Part shown: in pieces, positions 16,813 through 25,726 of the stretch
Layout of the letters: each line of letters starts with the position of its first letter
How positions within the stretch are numbered: the first letter of the stretch is position 1
From: Bradyrhizobium guangzhouense
GTDB lineage: Bacteria; Pseudomonadota; Alphaproteobacteria; Rhizobiales; Xanthobacteraceae
DNA length: 64,000 nucleotides
Reading direction: 5' to 3'
Assembly: GCF_004114955.1 (NCBI RefSeq)
Contig: NZ_CP030053.1
Location: forward strand, 992,001-1,056,000
The notes under the pieces: generated by a model
Seen by the model: only the letters and a program-made list of their open reading frames with translations
Told to the model about the DNA's origin: nothing
Database searches by the model: none
Program-made: the position numbers and the translations under genes

Positions 16813-18480
16813 TCAAGCTCGGAATGTGGCGGCCTGTGCCCGCAATTCGTCCCGGACGCGATCAAGCACGCTTTCATAATCACGCGTCTCGGTCTGGCGG
16901 AACAGCCGCACGCTCGGATACCAAGGGCTGTCCCTGCGATCGAGCAGCCAGCGGTAGTCGGGCGTCCATGGCAGCAGGATCCAGGTCGGACGGCCGAGCG
17001 CGCCGGCAAGATGGGCGACGCTGGTGTCGACGGTGATCACGAGATCGAGGCAGCTGATCAAGGCGGCGGTTTCAGTGAAGTCGGTGAGATCGGCGGTCAG
17101 GTCGATGATGTCGCGTCTCTCACGCAGCACCGCCGCATCGTGCGGGCGCGGTGCCTTTTGCAGGCTGATGAAGCTGGCATCGACGTCGAGGATGCGGGAC
17201 AGCGTTCGCAGCGGAATCGAGCGCGTCTCGTCGTTCACATGCGAGGGATCGCCGGACCAGACCAGGCCGACCCGGAGCCTGGTGTGAGGACCGAGCCTGC
17301 TGTCCCAGGCCTGAATGCGGCCCGCTGGAGGAGATGGCAGATAGGGTCCCGACGGGATGGTGTCGAGACGGGTCTTGAACGCGAGCGGAAGGCTGGAGAT
17401 CGGGCAATGCAGATCGAAATCAGGCAGTGCGCCCATCGCCGACATCGGCACGCAGCGAGATGCGCCCGCGAGATCAGACATCAGCCGATGCAGCGGGTCC
17501 TGGACGGCCAGGAGAACACGCGCACCGCGCGCGGCAAGCAGGGGGACGTAGCGGGCGAAGTGAATGGTGTCGCCCAATCCCTCGTCCGCGGCGATCAGGA
17601 TGGTCCTGCCGTCGACGCTCTCGCCACCAAGCCACATCGGTTGCGGAAACCGCGGATATTTTGACGACGGCAGCTGCGACCGGGTCTGGTGCCCGAGCCA
17701 GCCGGCTTCGAAATTGCCGGTCAGAAGATGGGCCAGCGACACGTTCCACGCGGTCACTTCGTTGCTCAGCCCGAGCGACATCATGCGATCGGATAGCGCG
17801 AACAGCTCGTCGAAACGATGAAGGTGAAACAGCGCGACAAGCTTGTTGTCGAAGGCATCGGCAAAGCGCGGCTGAAGCGCGATGGCCTTTTCGAACCAGG
17901 CCAGCGCCTCTTCGTTCCGGCGCAGACGCCTGAGCGCAAGACCGAGATGGTTGCAGATGTCGGCATTGCCGGGATCGAGCCGGTGCGCCCGCGCGCCTTC
18001 GGTGGCGGCCTCCTCGTACCGCTTCAGGCCATAGAGAACCCAGGCGCGCATCCGCAGTGTCGGGGCATGGTCGGGGGATAGCCTCTCGCTCTCATCAAGG
18101 CGCGCAAGTGCCTCCTCGTTGCGCCCGAGCCTGTGGAGCAGAATCCCGCTTTGGTGCCACAAGCCGGCATCATCGCGCCGAAGCTGGATCGCCTTGTCGA
18201 GCACGTTCAGTGCCTCGTCGCAGCGTCCATGCTGCTGCAGCACGGTTGCGAAGCTCGCGAGATATTCCGGCTTGGGTGCACGCCGGATGGCGCGGACGAT
18301 CCACTCCAGCGCGTCGTTGTATTGCCTGAACTCGAGATGCAGCAGTCCCATGAGATGCTGGGCGTCGGTGTGCTCAGCATCGATCGTGAGGGCCTGCTCG
18401 GTGCAGGCACGCGCATCGAGATGCCGTCCGTCTCTGAGATGCGCAAGGCCCGCTTCGCAGAAGGCGGCCGCTGTGCTCAT
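16813..18480 (-). CDS. TPR protein with C-terminal glycosyltransferase-9-like domain
   Basis: This 555-residue protein has about seven tetratricopeptide repeats in residues 5-250 (for example NEEALAWFEKAIALQPRFADA and YEEAATEGARAHRLDPGNAD). The C-terminal half (about 285-540) resembles the glycosyltransferase family 9/41-like fold, with IAADEGLGDTIHFARYVPLL, VGLVWSGDP and ITVDTSVAHLAGALGRPTWI. Such proteins occur in many copies in Bradyrhizobium; the substrate is unknown. The start ATG has only a weak ribosome site. It is not obviously in an operon with nagZ-like, from which it is 206 bp away. Confidence 0.82.
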   Translation of the reverse strand: MSTAAAFCEAGLAHLRDGRHLDARACTEQALTIDAEHTDAQHLMGLLHLEFRQYNDALEWIVRAIRRAPKPEYLASFATVLQQHGRCDEALNVLDKAIQLRRDDAGLWHQSGILLHRLGRNEEALARLDESERLSPDHAPTLRMRAWVLYGLKRYEEAATEGARAHRLDPGNADICNHLGLALRRLRRNEEALAWFEKAIALQPRFADAFDNKLVALFHLHRFDELFALSDRMMSLGLSNEVTAWNVSLAHLLTGNFEAGWLGHQTRSQLPSSKYPRFPQPMWLGGESVDGRTILIAADEGLGDTIHFARYVPLLAARGARVLLAVQDPLHRLMSDLAGASRCVPMSAMGALPDFDLHCPISSLPLAFKTRLDTIPSGPYLPSPPAGRIQAWDSRLGPHTRLRVGLVWSGDPSHVNDETRSIPLRTLSRILDVDASFISLQKAPRPHDAAVLRERRDIIDLTADLTDFTETAALISCLDLVITVDTSVAHLAGALGRPTWILLPWTPDYRWLLDRRDSPWYPSVRLFRQTETRDYESVLDRVRDELRAQAATFRA

Positions 18481-18686
18481 TGCTGCTCGGTCCCGTTAAT
18501 GGCGAATGGCCGCCAGCGTGGCGGCAGCCGACGATTCGACCTCAGCAGCGAAGGATTGCGTGGGGCTTGCGGCCGCTCCTGCTACCGGCAGGATCTATGT
18601 GCTATCGTCGGCAACGTGTCGACATCGCGATCAACGGCGTGGCGTTGATGAACGGTTGGCATGCGGACGGTTGTGACGTTCCGGCG

Positions 18687-19784
18687 CTACACGACCTCGA
18701 CGGTCGCCGCCTCGAATTGGGTGCCGGCGCCACGATGGCGGGCGAGCTCCTCGCCTGACAGCTCCGTGACGGCGTTTTGCGCGGTGCCATCGAGCATCGC
18801 GTGGACGCGCTGGCTTGAAGCCTTCAGCATCGCCGGATCGAGCTTGCCGGCATCGACGCCGTTGATGATCGACTGGGCGAGGAAGCGGGCGCGTTCGGTG
18901 TCGGTCAAATGCGAGCAGATCATCAGCATGTCGTTGCCGGCAGCCATGAAGCGCGCGACGGCGTCGGGCGCATCTAACCGGCCCGCCATCGCGCGCATGC
19001 CGACATCGTCGGACACGATCACGCCGTCGAACTTCATCGCCTCGCGCAACAATCCTTGCGTGATCGGGCGTGACAGCGTCACGGGATCGTTCGGGTCGAG
19101 CTTCCTGTACAGGATGTGCGACGTCATCATCATCCCGATGCCGCCGGCGATCGCCGCGGCAAACGGCTTGAGCTCGCGCGCCTTGATCTGCTCGAGGTCG
19201 AGATCGAGCACCGGCAATTCGTGATGCGAATCGACCTGCGTGTCGCCATGACCCGGGAAGTGCTTGCCGCAGGCCCGCACGCCCTGGCGCTCCATCGCCC
19301 TGGCGAAGGGTAGCATCGATTTGATGACATCATCGGCCGTGCGGCCGAAGGCGCGCTCGCCGATGACAGGGTTGGCGGGGTTGGAGTGAATGTCCAGCAC
19401 CGGCGCGAAATTGAGGTTACAGCCGAGCGAGGCGAGCTCGGCGCCCATGGCGTCGCCGACCTGCTCGGCCGTCGAAGCCCATCGCGCCGCATAGGCGAAG
19501 CGTGTGATCGGCGGCGGCGTGCGGCACACGCGGCCGCCCTCGTGATCGATGGCAATGAACTGCTTGTCGCGCTGCGAGGCATCGCGGATCGCGGCGATCA
19601 GGTCGCGGTGAACCGACAGCCAGTCCCGATAAGGCAGGTCGTGGCGGAAATTGCTCTTGTAGAGGATGACGCCGGCGGGCCGGAGATCCCGCAGCAGCGC
19701 ACGGTCGCGATCGTCGAGAACGCTGGTCGGCCTCAAGCCAATGAAGAAATGGTCGCCGACCGTTGCAAGAAGGGAATCGCTCAT
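18687..19784 (-). CDS. Beta-N-acetylhexosaminidase (glycoside hydrolase family 3, NagZ-type)
   Basis: This 365-residue protein has the NagZ hallmark KHFPGHGDTQVDSHHELP, which supplies the catalytic Asp/His pair loop, and SDDVGMRAMAG with the nucleophile Asp. The substrate-binding IDHEGGRVCR is present (usual family sequence is DxEGGRVxR). NagZ enzymes remove GlcNAc from peptidoglycan-recycling intermediates in the cytoplasm. In alphaproteobacteria the canonical nagZ sits by scpA/scpB; this copy stands alone and may be a paralogue. No signal peptide is evident. The ATG at 19782-19784 is used rather than the GTG five codons upstream. Confidence 0.85.
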   Translation of the reverse strand: MSDSLLATVGDHFFIGLRPTSVLDDRDRALLRDLRPAGVILYKSNFRHDLPYRDWLSVHRDLIAAIRDASQRDKQFIAIDHEGGRVCRTPPPITRFAYAARWASTAEQVGDAMGAELASLGCNLNFAPVLDIHSNPANPVIGERAFGRTADDVIKSMLPFARAMERQGVRACGKHFPGHGDTQVDSHHELPVLDLDLEQIKARELKPFAAAIAGGIGMMMTSHILYRKLDPNDPVTLSRPITQGLLREAMKFDGVIVSDDVGMRAMAGRLDAPDAVARFMAAGNDMLMICSHLTDTERARFLAQSIINGVDAGKLDPAMLKASSQRVHAMLDGTAQNAVTELSGEELARHRGAGTQFEAATVEVV

Positions 19785-19964
19785 CCGCCGGGCCGCCACT
19801 GATTGTCAGGGTTGATTGAGATGGAGCTGGACGCAACGCGAATTCTTAAGCTCCGGAGCGAGCCAGCGCGCGGCCCGCATCGTGGCAATATTTCAAAGTT
19901 CCTCAACGGAATCAATATTCAAATCGCTGACGCCTCAGCGGCGCCCGTAGCCATGGTAACGGCA

Positions 19965-20246
19965 TCAGGCCGCCGAGAGCCGCACCCGGAACCTGCTGCC
20001 GGTCGCCTCGGCATAGCGCAAAAGAGTCTTTGTGCTCGGCAGCGTTTGTCCGCTTTCAAGCCGGGCAATCGTGGACTGGCTGGTACCCATTCGCGCAGCC
20101 AACTCGGACTGCGAGAATCCGGCCCGCAAGCGCGCCTTCAGCAATTCGGCAGCGATCTCGAATTCCGGGGCGAGTGCGTCATACTCGGCCTTGACCTTCG
20201 GGTTGGCCAGGAGACGAGCCTTGAGCTTGTCGAATGGAATTGTCAT
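19965..20246 (-). CDS. XRE-family antitoxin (HigA-like)
   Basis: This 93-residue protein has an N-terminal KVKAEYDALAPEFEIAAELL helix and a helix-turn-helix at about 40-75 (FSQSELAARMGTSQSTIARLE) followed by LPSTKTLLRYAEATG. This is the layout of antitoxins paired with Gp49-like/HigB toxins. It lies 65 bp downstream of its partner gene, the order toxin-antitoxin that is typical of higBA. It probably represses the pair by binding the palindrome at 20645-20666. Confidence 0.88.
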   Translation of the reverse strand: MTIPFDKLKARLLANPKVKAEYDALAPEFEIAAELLKARLRAGFSQSELAARMGTSQSTIARLESGQTLPSTKTLLRYAEATGSRFRVRLSAA

Positions 20247-20311
20247 GTGACTCTCTTTTCAATTGCGCACGATTGCGCAGGACAAGGTCAGTGGTTATTC
20301 GAACTCCATCG

Positions 20312-20635
20312 TCACGTGATCTCATTTGCTCTCCGTAGGGCGAGTTCGATCTCCGCGCGTGGGGTCCTTTGCGTCTTCTTCACAAACGCGCGCACGACGA
20401 CAACTCTCCGACCGATCGCGGTGACGTAGAGGGCACGGGCAATTCCGTCGCGCCCTGTCAGTCGTAGCTCCCAAAGCTTCCCTTCAAGGTGCTTGACGTG
20501 CGGTTCGCCCAAGCCTTCCAGGCCGGTCGAGGCAATGCGCTCCGCAAGCCGCAGAAAGCGCGCCTGCATGTCGGCCGGCAGGGCAGCTATCTCCGCGACA
20601 ACGGTTTCGTTGAGGATTTCAACTCGCCAGTGCAC
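20312..20635 (-). CDS. RelE/HigB-type toxin (Gp49-like)
   Basis: This 107-residue protein shows the Gp49/HigB pattern: LPADMQARFLRLAERI in the first helices, VKHLEGKLWELRL, then GRDGIARALYVTA and VVVVRAFVKKTQRTPRAEIELALRR. Toxins of this class cleave mRNA at the ribosome. The start codon is GTG (20633-20635), ten bases from the inverted repeat. The antitoxin gene follows on the same strand. Whether it is active is unknown; no truncation is visible. Confidence 0.88.
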   Translation of the reverse strand: MHWRVEILNETVVAEIAALPADMQARFLRLAERIASTGLEGLGEPHVKHLEGKLWELRLTGRDGIARALYVTAIGRRVVVVRAFVKKTQRTPRAEIELALRRANEIT

Positions 20636-20644
20636 AATTCGGTA

Positions 20645-20666
20645 TATATCTCATTTTTGAGATATA
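20645..20666. promoter_or_regulatory. Palindromic operator of the higBA-type module
   Basis: Perfect 9-bp arms TATATCTCA and TGAGATATA are separated by TTTT. The palindrome is AT-rich, starts ten bases upstream of the toxin start codon, and lies where the -10 region or transcription start is expected. This fits autorepression by the XRE antitoxin. Confidence 0.7.
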
Positions 20667-20712
20667 GGCAAGATACGAGACTCGTGTGGTGCGGCCGGCG
20701 CATCCGCGCCGG

Positions 20713-22023
20713 TCACGCCGCAGCCAGCTGCGGCTGCTTCGGCCGCCGGCCGATCAGCAGCGACAGCACGGCGGCGACGATGCCGGTTGCGCCGGCGATC
20801 ATGAAGGCTTGCAGATAATCGCCCTGCGACGAGCGCATGAAGCCGGCGAAGAACGCGGCGCAGGCCGCGCCGAGCTGATGGCCGGCGACGACCCAGCCGA
20901 AGATCAGCGGCGCGTTCTTGTCGCCGAAGGCCTCGTTGGCGATGCGGACCGTCGGCGGCACGGTCGCGATCCAGTCGAGGCCGTAGAACACGGCGAACAC
21001 CGACAGGCTGACCAAGGAGAAGTCCGAGTAGGGCAGGTAGATCAGCGACAGCCCGCGCAGGCCGTAATAGAAGAACAACAGCTTGCGCGGATCGAAGCGG
21101 TCGGTGAGCCAGCCCGACAGCGTGGTGCCGAACAGGTCGAAGAAGCCCATCAGCGCCAACAGGCTTGCGGCCTGCACCTCGAAGATGCCGTGGTCGCCGC
21201 AGAACGCGATCAGATGCGTGCCGACCAGGCCGTTGGTGGTGAAGCCGCAGATGAAGAAGGTCGCGAACAGGAACCAGAAGGTCTGCGTTTTCGCTGCGCG
21301 CACGAGGTTGCCGATCGCCGCGACGAACGGATTGCCGATCGCGGGCGCCGCGGGCTGATCGTCATGCGTGCTGCCATAGGAGCGCAGGCCGATCGCAGCC
21401 GGCCGCTCCGGCACCAGGAAATACACCAGCGGGATCAGCGCCGCGCAGCAGGCGGCGACCGTCAGCACCACGGGCTTCCAGCCGCCCCATTCGACAAGCG
21501 ATGCGAGGCCGGGCATGAAGATCAGCGTGCCGGTGGCGGTGCTCGCCGTCAGAAGTCCCATGACGAGGCCGCGATTGGTGGTGAACCAGCGATTGACGAT
21601 GGTGGCGCCGAGCACGTTGGCGACGGCGCCCGAGCCGATGCCGGAGAGCAGCCCCCAGCTCATGAACAATTGCCACGGCGCGGTCATGAAATAGCTGATG
21701 GCCGTCGAGACCGACATCAGCATGAGCGCGCCCAGCACGGTGCGGCGGATGCCGAAGCGCTGCATGACCGCCGCGGCGAAGGGACCGGCGAGGCCGTAAA
21801 GGAAAATGCCGACCGCGGCCGAGGACGAGATCACGCTGACGTCCCAGCCGAAGGCTTTCTGCAGCGGCAGCATCAGCACGCCCGGCGTCGCGCGCAGGCC
21901 GGCCGAGGCCAGCAGCGCCAGGAAGATCACGGCAACGACGACGAAGGCGTAGTTTGGGCCGAACGGCCGCCGGGAAACGGCGGAGGATCGAGCGGAGGCA
22001 GGTTGAACGGGGGATGGGGGCAT
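20713..22023 (-). CDS. MFS transporter
   Basis: This 436-residue protein has about 12 predicted membrane segments. N-terminal features are GVLMLPLQKAFGWDVSVIS and RFGIRRTVLGALML (motif A region after TM2). The second half contains GTTLSGWLTDRFDPRKLL, a second motif A. The overall pattern resembles the oxalate/formate-antiporter-like group of the major facilitator superfamily, but the substrate cannot be named. It is divergent from a TetR gene that shares a large inverted repeat in the promoter, so TetR-controlled export or uptake is likely. Confidence 0.88.
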   Translation of the reverse strand: MPPSPVQPASARSSAVSRRPFGPNYAFVVVAVIFLALLASAGLRATPGVLMLPLQKAFGWDVSVISSSAAVGIFLYGLAGPFAAAVMQRFGIRRTVLGALMLMSVSTAISYFMTAPWQLFMSWGLLSGIGSGAVANVLGATIVNRWFTTNRGLVMGLLTASTATGTLIFMPGLASLVEWGGWKPVVLTVAACCAALIPLVYFLVPERPAAIGLRSYGSTHDDQPAAPAIGNPFVAAIGNLVRAAKTQTFWFLFATFFICGFTTNGLVGTHLIAFCGDHGIFEVQAASLLALMGFFDLFGTTLSGWLTDRFDPRKLLFFYYGLRGLSLIYLPYSDFSLVSLSVFAVFYGLDWIATVPPTVRIANEAFGDKNAPLIFGWVVAGHQLGAACAAFFAGFMRSSQGDYLQAFMIAGATGIVAAVLSLLIGRRPKQPQLAAA

Positions 22024-22076
22024 GTTACTTACCGGTACGTATTGGGATGCAATATTAGTACGTACCGGTCAGTAAC
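22024..22076. promoter_or_regulatory. TetR operator in the MFS/TetR divergent promoter
   Basis: Arms at 22024-22041 (GTTACTTACCGGTACGTA) and 22059-22076 (reverse complement with one mismatch) are separated by 17 bases. The cores ACCGGT and TACGTA are each palindromic. The left arm abuts the MFS start codon. An 18-bp arm with 17 matches is unusually long and symmetrical for a TetR site. Confidence 0.75.
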
Positions 22077-22122
22077 ATTGTCAAGCCTGTTGGCAAGCCT
22101 GTCCTGGAGGCATCGGAGCCTG

Positions 22123-22719
22123 ATGACGAAGAAAGCCGAAAAAGCCGCTGACGCCCCGCTCCGCGCCGCCGACCGCATCCGCGCCTCCGCCAGCGAGCTG
22201 TTTTATCGCGAGGGCATCCGCGCCGTCGGCGTCGACGAGGTGGTGGACCGCGCCGGCGTGACAAAACCGAGCCTCTACCGCAGCTTCGCCTCCAAGGACG
22301 AACTCGCCGCCGCGTATTTGCGCGACTACGATCTGAACTTCTGGGAAAACTTCGAGCGTCCCGGCGGCAAGACCTACGGCAATGCGCGCGACCATGTGCT
22401 CGCCTATATCGGCCAGCTTGCGCCGCGCGCGGTGGCCAAGGGTTATCGCGGCTGCGGCCTCAGCAATGCCGCGGTGGAGTATCCCGCGCGCGACAATCCG
22501 GCGCGGCAAGTCGCCGAAGCGCACAAGAAAGTATTCCGCAAGCGCCTGCGCGAGCTCGCCGCGCAAATGGGCGCGCGGCAGCCGAACGTGCTCGGCGATG
22601 CGCTGCTGCTCCTGATCGAAGGCATCTACGTCACCGGCCAGCAATCCGAAGACGGGCCCGCGCAGTCGGCGCTCGCGGCGGCGAAGCTGCTGATCGATGC
22701 GAGCGTGAAGGCGGGGTGA
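22123..22719 (+). CDS. TetR-family transcriptional regulator
   Basis: This 198-residue protein has an N-terminal HTH, ASASELFYREGIRAVGVDEV followed by DRAGVTKPSLYRSFASKDEL (about 12-60), then a ligand-binding domain with GYRGCGLSNAAVEYP. The latter resembles the TetR_C group that often controls MFS genes. The ATG at 22123 gives the usual short N-terminus; the frame is open far upstream only because it runs antisense to the MFS gene. It is divergent from the MFS gene and shares the operator. Confidence 0.92.
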   Translation: MTKKAEKAADAPLRAADRIRASASELFYREGIRAVGVDEVVDRAGVTKPSLYRSFASKDELAAAYLRDYDLNFWENFERPGGKTYGNARDHVLAYIGQLAPRAVAKGYRGCGLSNAAVEYPARDNPARQVAEAHKKVFRKRLRELAAQMGARQPNVLGDALLLLIEGIYVTGQQSEDGPAQSALAAAKLLIDASVKAG

Positions 22720-22890
22720 GAGGGCTTCACGAGCTCACGTGAAATTCGGGCACTCAGATTCTCGAACAGGGCCACGGCCGCAGGAACTTCCAGTTTTTCC
22801 CGACGTTAGACCGGCGGCGCGCACAGGCGGCCGGCCCGCGAGACGAAGAACTTTGCCAACGCAGCATTTTCCCCGGAGGTGATCGATCTC

Positions 22891-23061
22891 ATGACCATCG
22901 CCCTGGACGCCGCGGTCGCGACGCTGCCGGAGCCCGTGCATTCCTCGCATGTCAATGCGCTCGCCGAATCCATCCTCCGCACCGCAGGCGCCGGCGAACG
23001 CGACATGGGGAATTTGCAGCGGATCGCCTTGTTGGAGTTGCAGCTGGCGAGGCCCAACTGA
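22891..23061 (+). CDS. Small conserved-looking protein of unknown function
   Basis: This 56-residue product is MTIALDAAVATLPEP then SSHVNALAESILRTAGAGE and ends LQRIALLELQLARPN. The case for a real gene is the near-perfect Shine-Dalgarno GGAGGTGAT at 22875-22883, eight bases before the ATG, and protein-like amphipathic helices. An alternative GTG at 22879 overlaps that site and is not favoured. It lies between the TetR gene and a convergent luciferase-like gene. I do not recognise the family. Confidence 0.6.
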   Translation: MTIALDAAVATLPEPVHSSHVNALAESILRTAGAGERDMGNLQRIALLELQLARPN

Positions 23062-23148
23062 AGAGGCCGACATGAAGACGTTTGCCGGGATCGTCGTTGG
23101 CCGGCGGTCACGCGATCGCGGAGCCCTTGTCCCGAGTGATGTGGTGGA

Positions 23149-24171
23149 TTACCGCCACCCCAGCGCCGGCGCCACATGCTTCAGGATCGCCTCGATCGCA
23201 TGTGCGCAATAGTCCACCCCAAGCTGGTTGGGAATCGTCAGCAGCAGGGTGTCCGCCTCGGCGATCGCCTCATCCTGCCGGAGCTGCTCGATCAGCATCT
23301 CCGGCTCCGCGGCATAGGAGCGGCCGAAGATCGCCCGCGTCTGCGGGTCGATGAAGCCGATCTGGTCCTCGCCGCCGCGCTCGCGGCCGAAATAAGCGCG
23401 GTCGCGATCGTCCATCAGCGCGAAGATGCTGCGGCTGACCGAGACGCGGGGCTCTCTGGTGTGGCCCGCCTCTTTCCACGCGGCGCGATAGGCGCGGATC
23501 TGGGCGGCCTGCTGCACGTGAAAGGCTTCGCCGGTCTCGTCGTTCTTCAGCGTCGAGCTCTGCAGGTTCATGCCGAGCTTTGCGGCCCACACCGCTGTGG
23601 CGTTCGAGCCGGCGCCCCACCAGATGCGATCGCGCAAGCCCGCTGAATGCGGCTCGAGGCGCAACAGCCCCGGCGGGTTCGGAAACATCGGCTGCGGATT
23701 GGGCTCGGCGAACCCCTGGCCGCGCAACAGGTCGAGGAAGACTTCCGCGTGGCGCCGACCCATGTCGGCATCGCTCTGGCCCTCGGCCGGGCGGTACCCA
23801 AAATAACGCCAGCCATCGATCACCTGCTCGGGCGAGCCGCGGCTGATGCCGAGCTGAAGCCGCCCGCCCGCGATCAGATCGGCGCTGCCTGCGTCCTCCA
23901 CCATGTAGAGCGGGTTCTCGTAGCGCATGTCGATCACGGCCGTGCCGATCTCGATCTTCTTCGTTTTCGCGCCGACGGCTGCGAGCAGCGGAAAGGGCGA
24001 CGCCAGCTGCCGCGCGAAATGGTGGACGCGATAATAGGCGCCGTCGAGGCCAAGCTGTTCGGCCGCGACCGCAAGCTCGATCGATTGCAGCAGCGTATCG
24101 CCGGCCGAGCGCGTCTGCGATTGCGACGAGGGTGTCCAGTGTCCGAAGGACAGAAATCCGATCTTTTTCAT
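23149..24171 (-). CDS. Luciferase-like (LLM class) flavin-dependent oxidoreductase
   Basis: This 340-residue protein begins MKKIGFLSFGHWTPS. It has the LLM barrel features HHFARQLASPFPLLAAVGA, IEIGTAVIDMRYENPLYMVE and GRLQLGISRGSPEQ. Members use FMNH2 or F420 in oxygenation or dehydrogenation; the substrate is unknown. The start at 24169-24171 has gagg about seven bases upstream; an in-frame ATG three codons earlier is the alternative. A LysR gene lies directly upstream on the same strand (30 bp). Confidence 0.88.
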   Translation of the reverse strand: MKKIGFLSFGHWTPSSQSQTRSAGDTLLQSIELAVAAEQLGLDGAYYRVHHFARQLASPFPLLAAVGAKTKKIEIGTAVIDMRYENPLYMVEDAGSADLIAGGRLQLGISRGSPEQVIDGWRYFGYRPAEGQSDADMGRRHAEVFLDLLRGQGFAEPNPQPMFPNPPGLLRLEPHSAGLRDRIWWGAGSNATAVWAAKLGMNLQSSTLKNDETGEAFHVQQAAQIRAYRAAWKEAGHTREPRVSVSRSIFALMDDRDRAYFGRERGGEDQIGFIDPQTRAIFGRSYAAEPEMLIEQLRQDEAIAEADTLLLTIPNQLGVDYCAHAIEAILKHVAPALGWR

Positions 24172-24201
24172 GGGCCTCATTTAATGCTGGCTGGGGCTGC
24201 G

Positions 24202-25173
24202 TCAACCGGCTGCGCCGGGACGCCCGCGCATGCGCCGCGCCAGCGCGCGCATCTGGGTGATGAAAACCTCGACGGCCGGGCTGAGCGTTCGCGCCTTCAG
24301 CGTGACGAGAACGACCGGCAGCGGCCTTCCGAGCACCACCGGTAGCGCGACCAGCGACCATCGCTTCGCATTGTAGCGTACCAGCGATTCCGGGACCGAC
24401 GAGAGATAGCGCCCGGTCGCCAGCAATTGCATGCGCAGCTGCATCGAATAGGTCGTCACGGTCCGGGACGGCGGAGGCAGGCCCTGCGCGGTGAAAGCGG
24501 TGTGGACGAGCTCGCGCACCGCCGTACTCGGCGGCGCCAGGATCCAGGATTCGGCGACGAGATCCGCAAGCGCGAGCTTGCGCCGGCCGGCCAGAGGATG
24601 GTTCGTGCCGGCGCCCGCCACGATTGCCTCTTCGTACAGCGTCTCGACCGCAAGGTCATCGTCCTCGATCGGCCCGCCGATGCGCCCGAGCATCAGATCG
24701 ACTTTGCGATCATGCAGTTCGCGAAACTCCATCGCGGCCGTATTGGCGTCGATCACATGTACGACGAGCTTGGGATAGCGAATCGCGAGCTCGGCGGTGA
24801 CGGCCGCAAGCAGGCCGCCGGAGATGAAGGATTCCGATGCGCCGACCCAGATCTCGCCGGTGCCGGGATCGGACATGAACTCGATGTCGCGCACGCCCTG
24901 GCGCAAGGCATCGAACGCTTCGGTGCCGCGCAGAAGCATTGCTTCGCCGAATGCGGTCGGCGAAACGCCGCGCGGCCCGCGATCGAGCAAGCGCACGCCG
25001 AGCGCGGCTTCGAGATCGGCAATGGCTTGCGAGATCGCCGGCTGTGTGAGGCCAAGCTGCGTGGCGGCCTTGGCCATGCTGCCGAATTTCACCACGGACG
25101 ACAGCACGTGCAGATCTCGCAGCCGTATCCGGCGTCCAATCCGCGCATCCCAGTCGGCCAGCTTCTTTGCCAT
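24202..25173 (-). CDS. LysR-family transcriptional regulator
   Basis: This 323-residue protein has an HTH at about 18-77 (LRDLHVLSSVVKFGSMAKAA and TQPAISQAIADLEAALGV) and a substrate-binding domain at about 105-305. The long N-terminal extension before the HTH and ESFISGGLLAAVTAELA resemble the PcaQ/GbpR-like group. It is divergent from the DUF1330 gene across a 100-bp gap and lies just upstream of the LLM gene, so either could be its target. Confidence 0.9.
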   Translation of the reverse strand: MAKKLADWDARIGRRIRLRDLHVLSSVVKFGSMAKAATQLGLTQPAISQAIADLEAALGVRLLDRGPRGVSPTAFGEAMLLRGTEAFDALRQGVRDIEFMSDPGTGEIWVGASESFISGGLLAAVTAELAIRYPKLVVHVIDANTAAMEFRELHDRKVDLMLGRIGGPIEDDDLAVETLYEEAIVAGAGTNHPLAGRRKLALADLVAESWILAPPSTAVRELVHTAFTAQGLPPPSRTVTTYSMQLRMQLLATGRYLSSVPESLVRYNAKRWSLVALPVVLGRPLPVVLVTLKARTLSPAVEVFITQMRALARRMRGRPGAAG

Positions 25174-25273
25174 TAGCCTAGCTTATATCCATATTCGTGA
25201 TTTGGCCATTCTGCTTATAGCTTCTCCACGTCATGGTCGCGGCGTCCACGGCCACCATTCACCAGGAGACCCC

Positions 25274-25672
25274 ATGACCCTCACCAGGACACTGACATCG
25301 AGCCTCGCCGCGCTGGCGGGATTGGGCGCTGCCGCGGTCCACGGACTTCACGCCGAGGGCAACGCGCCCGCCTATGTGATCAACGAAATCAGTGTGAGCG
25401 ATCCGGCCGGCTTCGCCTCCTACGCGACGCAGGAAGGCGCCCTGATCGACAAATTCGGCGGCCGCTTTCTCTCCCGCGGCGGCAAGACCGCCGTGGTCGC
25501 AGGAGAGTTGCCGAAGCGCGTCACGATCTACGTCTTCGACAGCCTCGAACGGGCGCAAGCCTGGCGCGATGCGCCCGAGCAGAAGCAACTCGTGGCGATC
25601 CGCGACAAGGCGTCGAGCTTCCGCTCGTTCATCGTCGAGGGGTGCGGCGCCTGCAAGCCGCCGACCGGTTGA
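25274..25672 (+). CDS. Exported DUF1330 protein
   Basis: This 132-residue protein has a signal peptide (SSLAALAGLGAAAVHGLHAEG, cleavage about 28-30) and a DUF1330 ferredoxin-like alpha/beta barrel (AYVINEISVSDPAGFASYAT; VTIYVFDSLERAQAWRDAPE). The domain is related to small dimeric barrel monooxygenases, but its activity is not established. The ATG has ccaggagacccc upstream. A divergent LysR gene probably regulates it, and the AhpD-like gene 54 bp downstream is likely co-transcribed. Confidence 0.87.
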   Translation: MTLTRTLTSSLAALAGLGAAAVHGLHAEGNAPAYVINEISVSDPAGFASYATQEGALIDKFGGRFLSRGGKTAVVAGELPKRVTIYVFDSLERAQAWRDAPEQKQLVAIRDKASSFRSFIVEGCGACKPPTG

Positions 25673-25726
25673 GCGGCAGAGCGCGCGGTGTGCCCTGGCT
25701 TTCTTGCGACGTCATTGAGATCGAAC

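Noticed and set aside
20686..22122. N-terminal extension of the TetR gene by 479 codons
   Set aside because: It is antisense to the MFS gene and crosses the operator; the TetR HTH begins only a few residues after the ATG at 22123.
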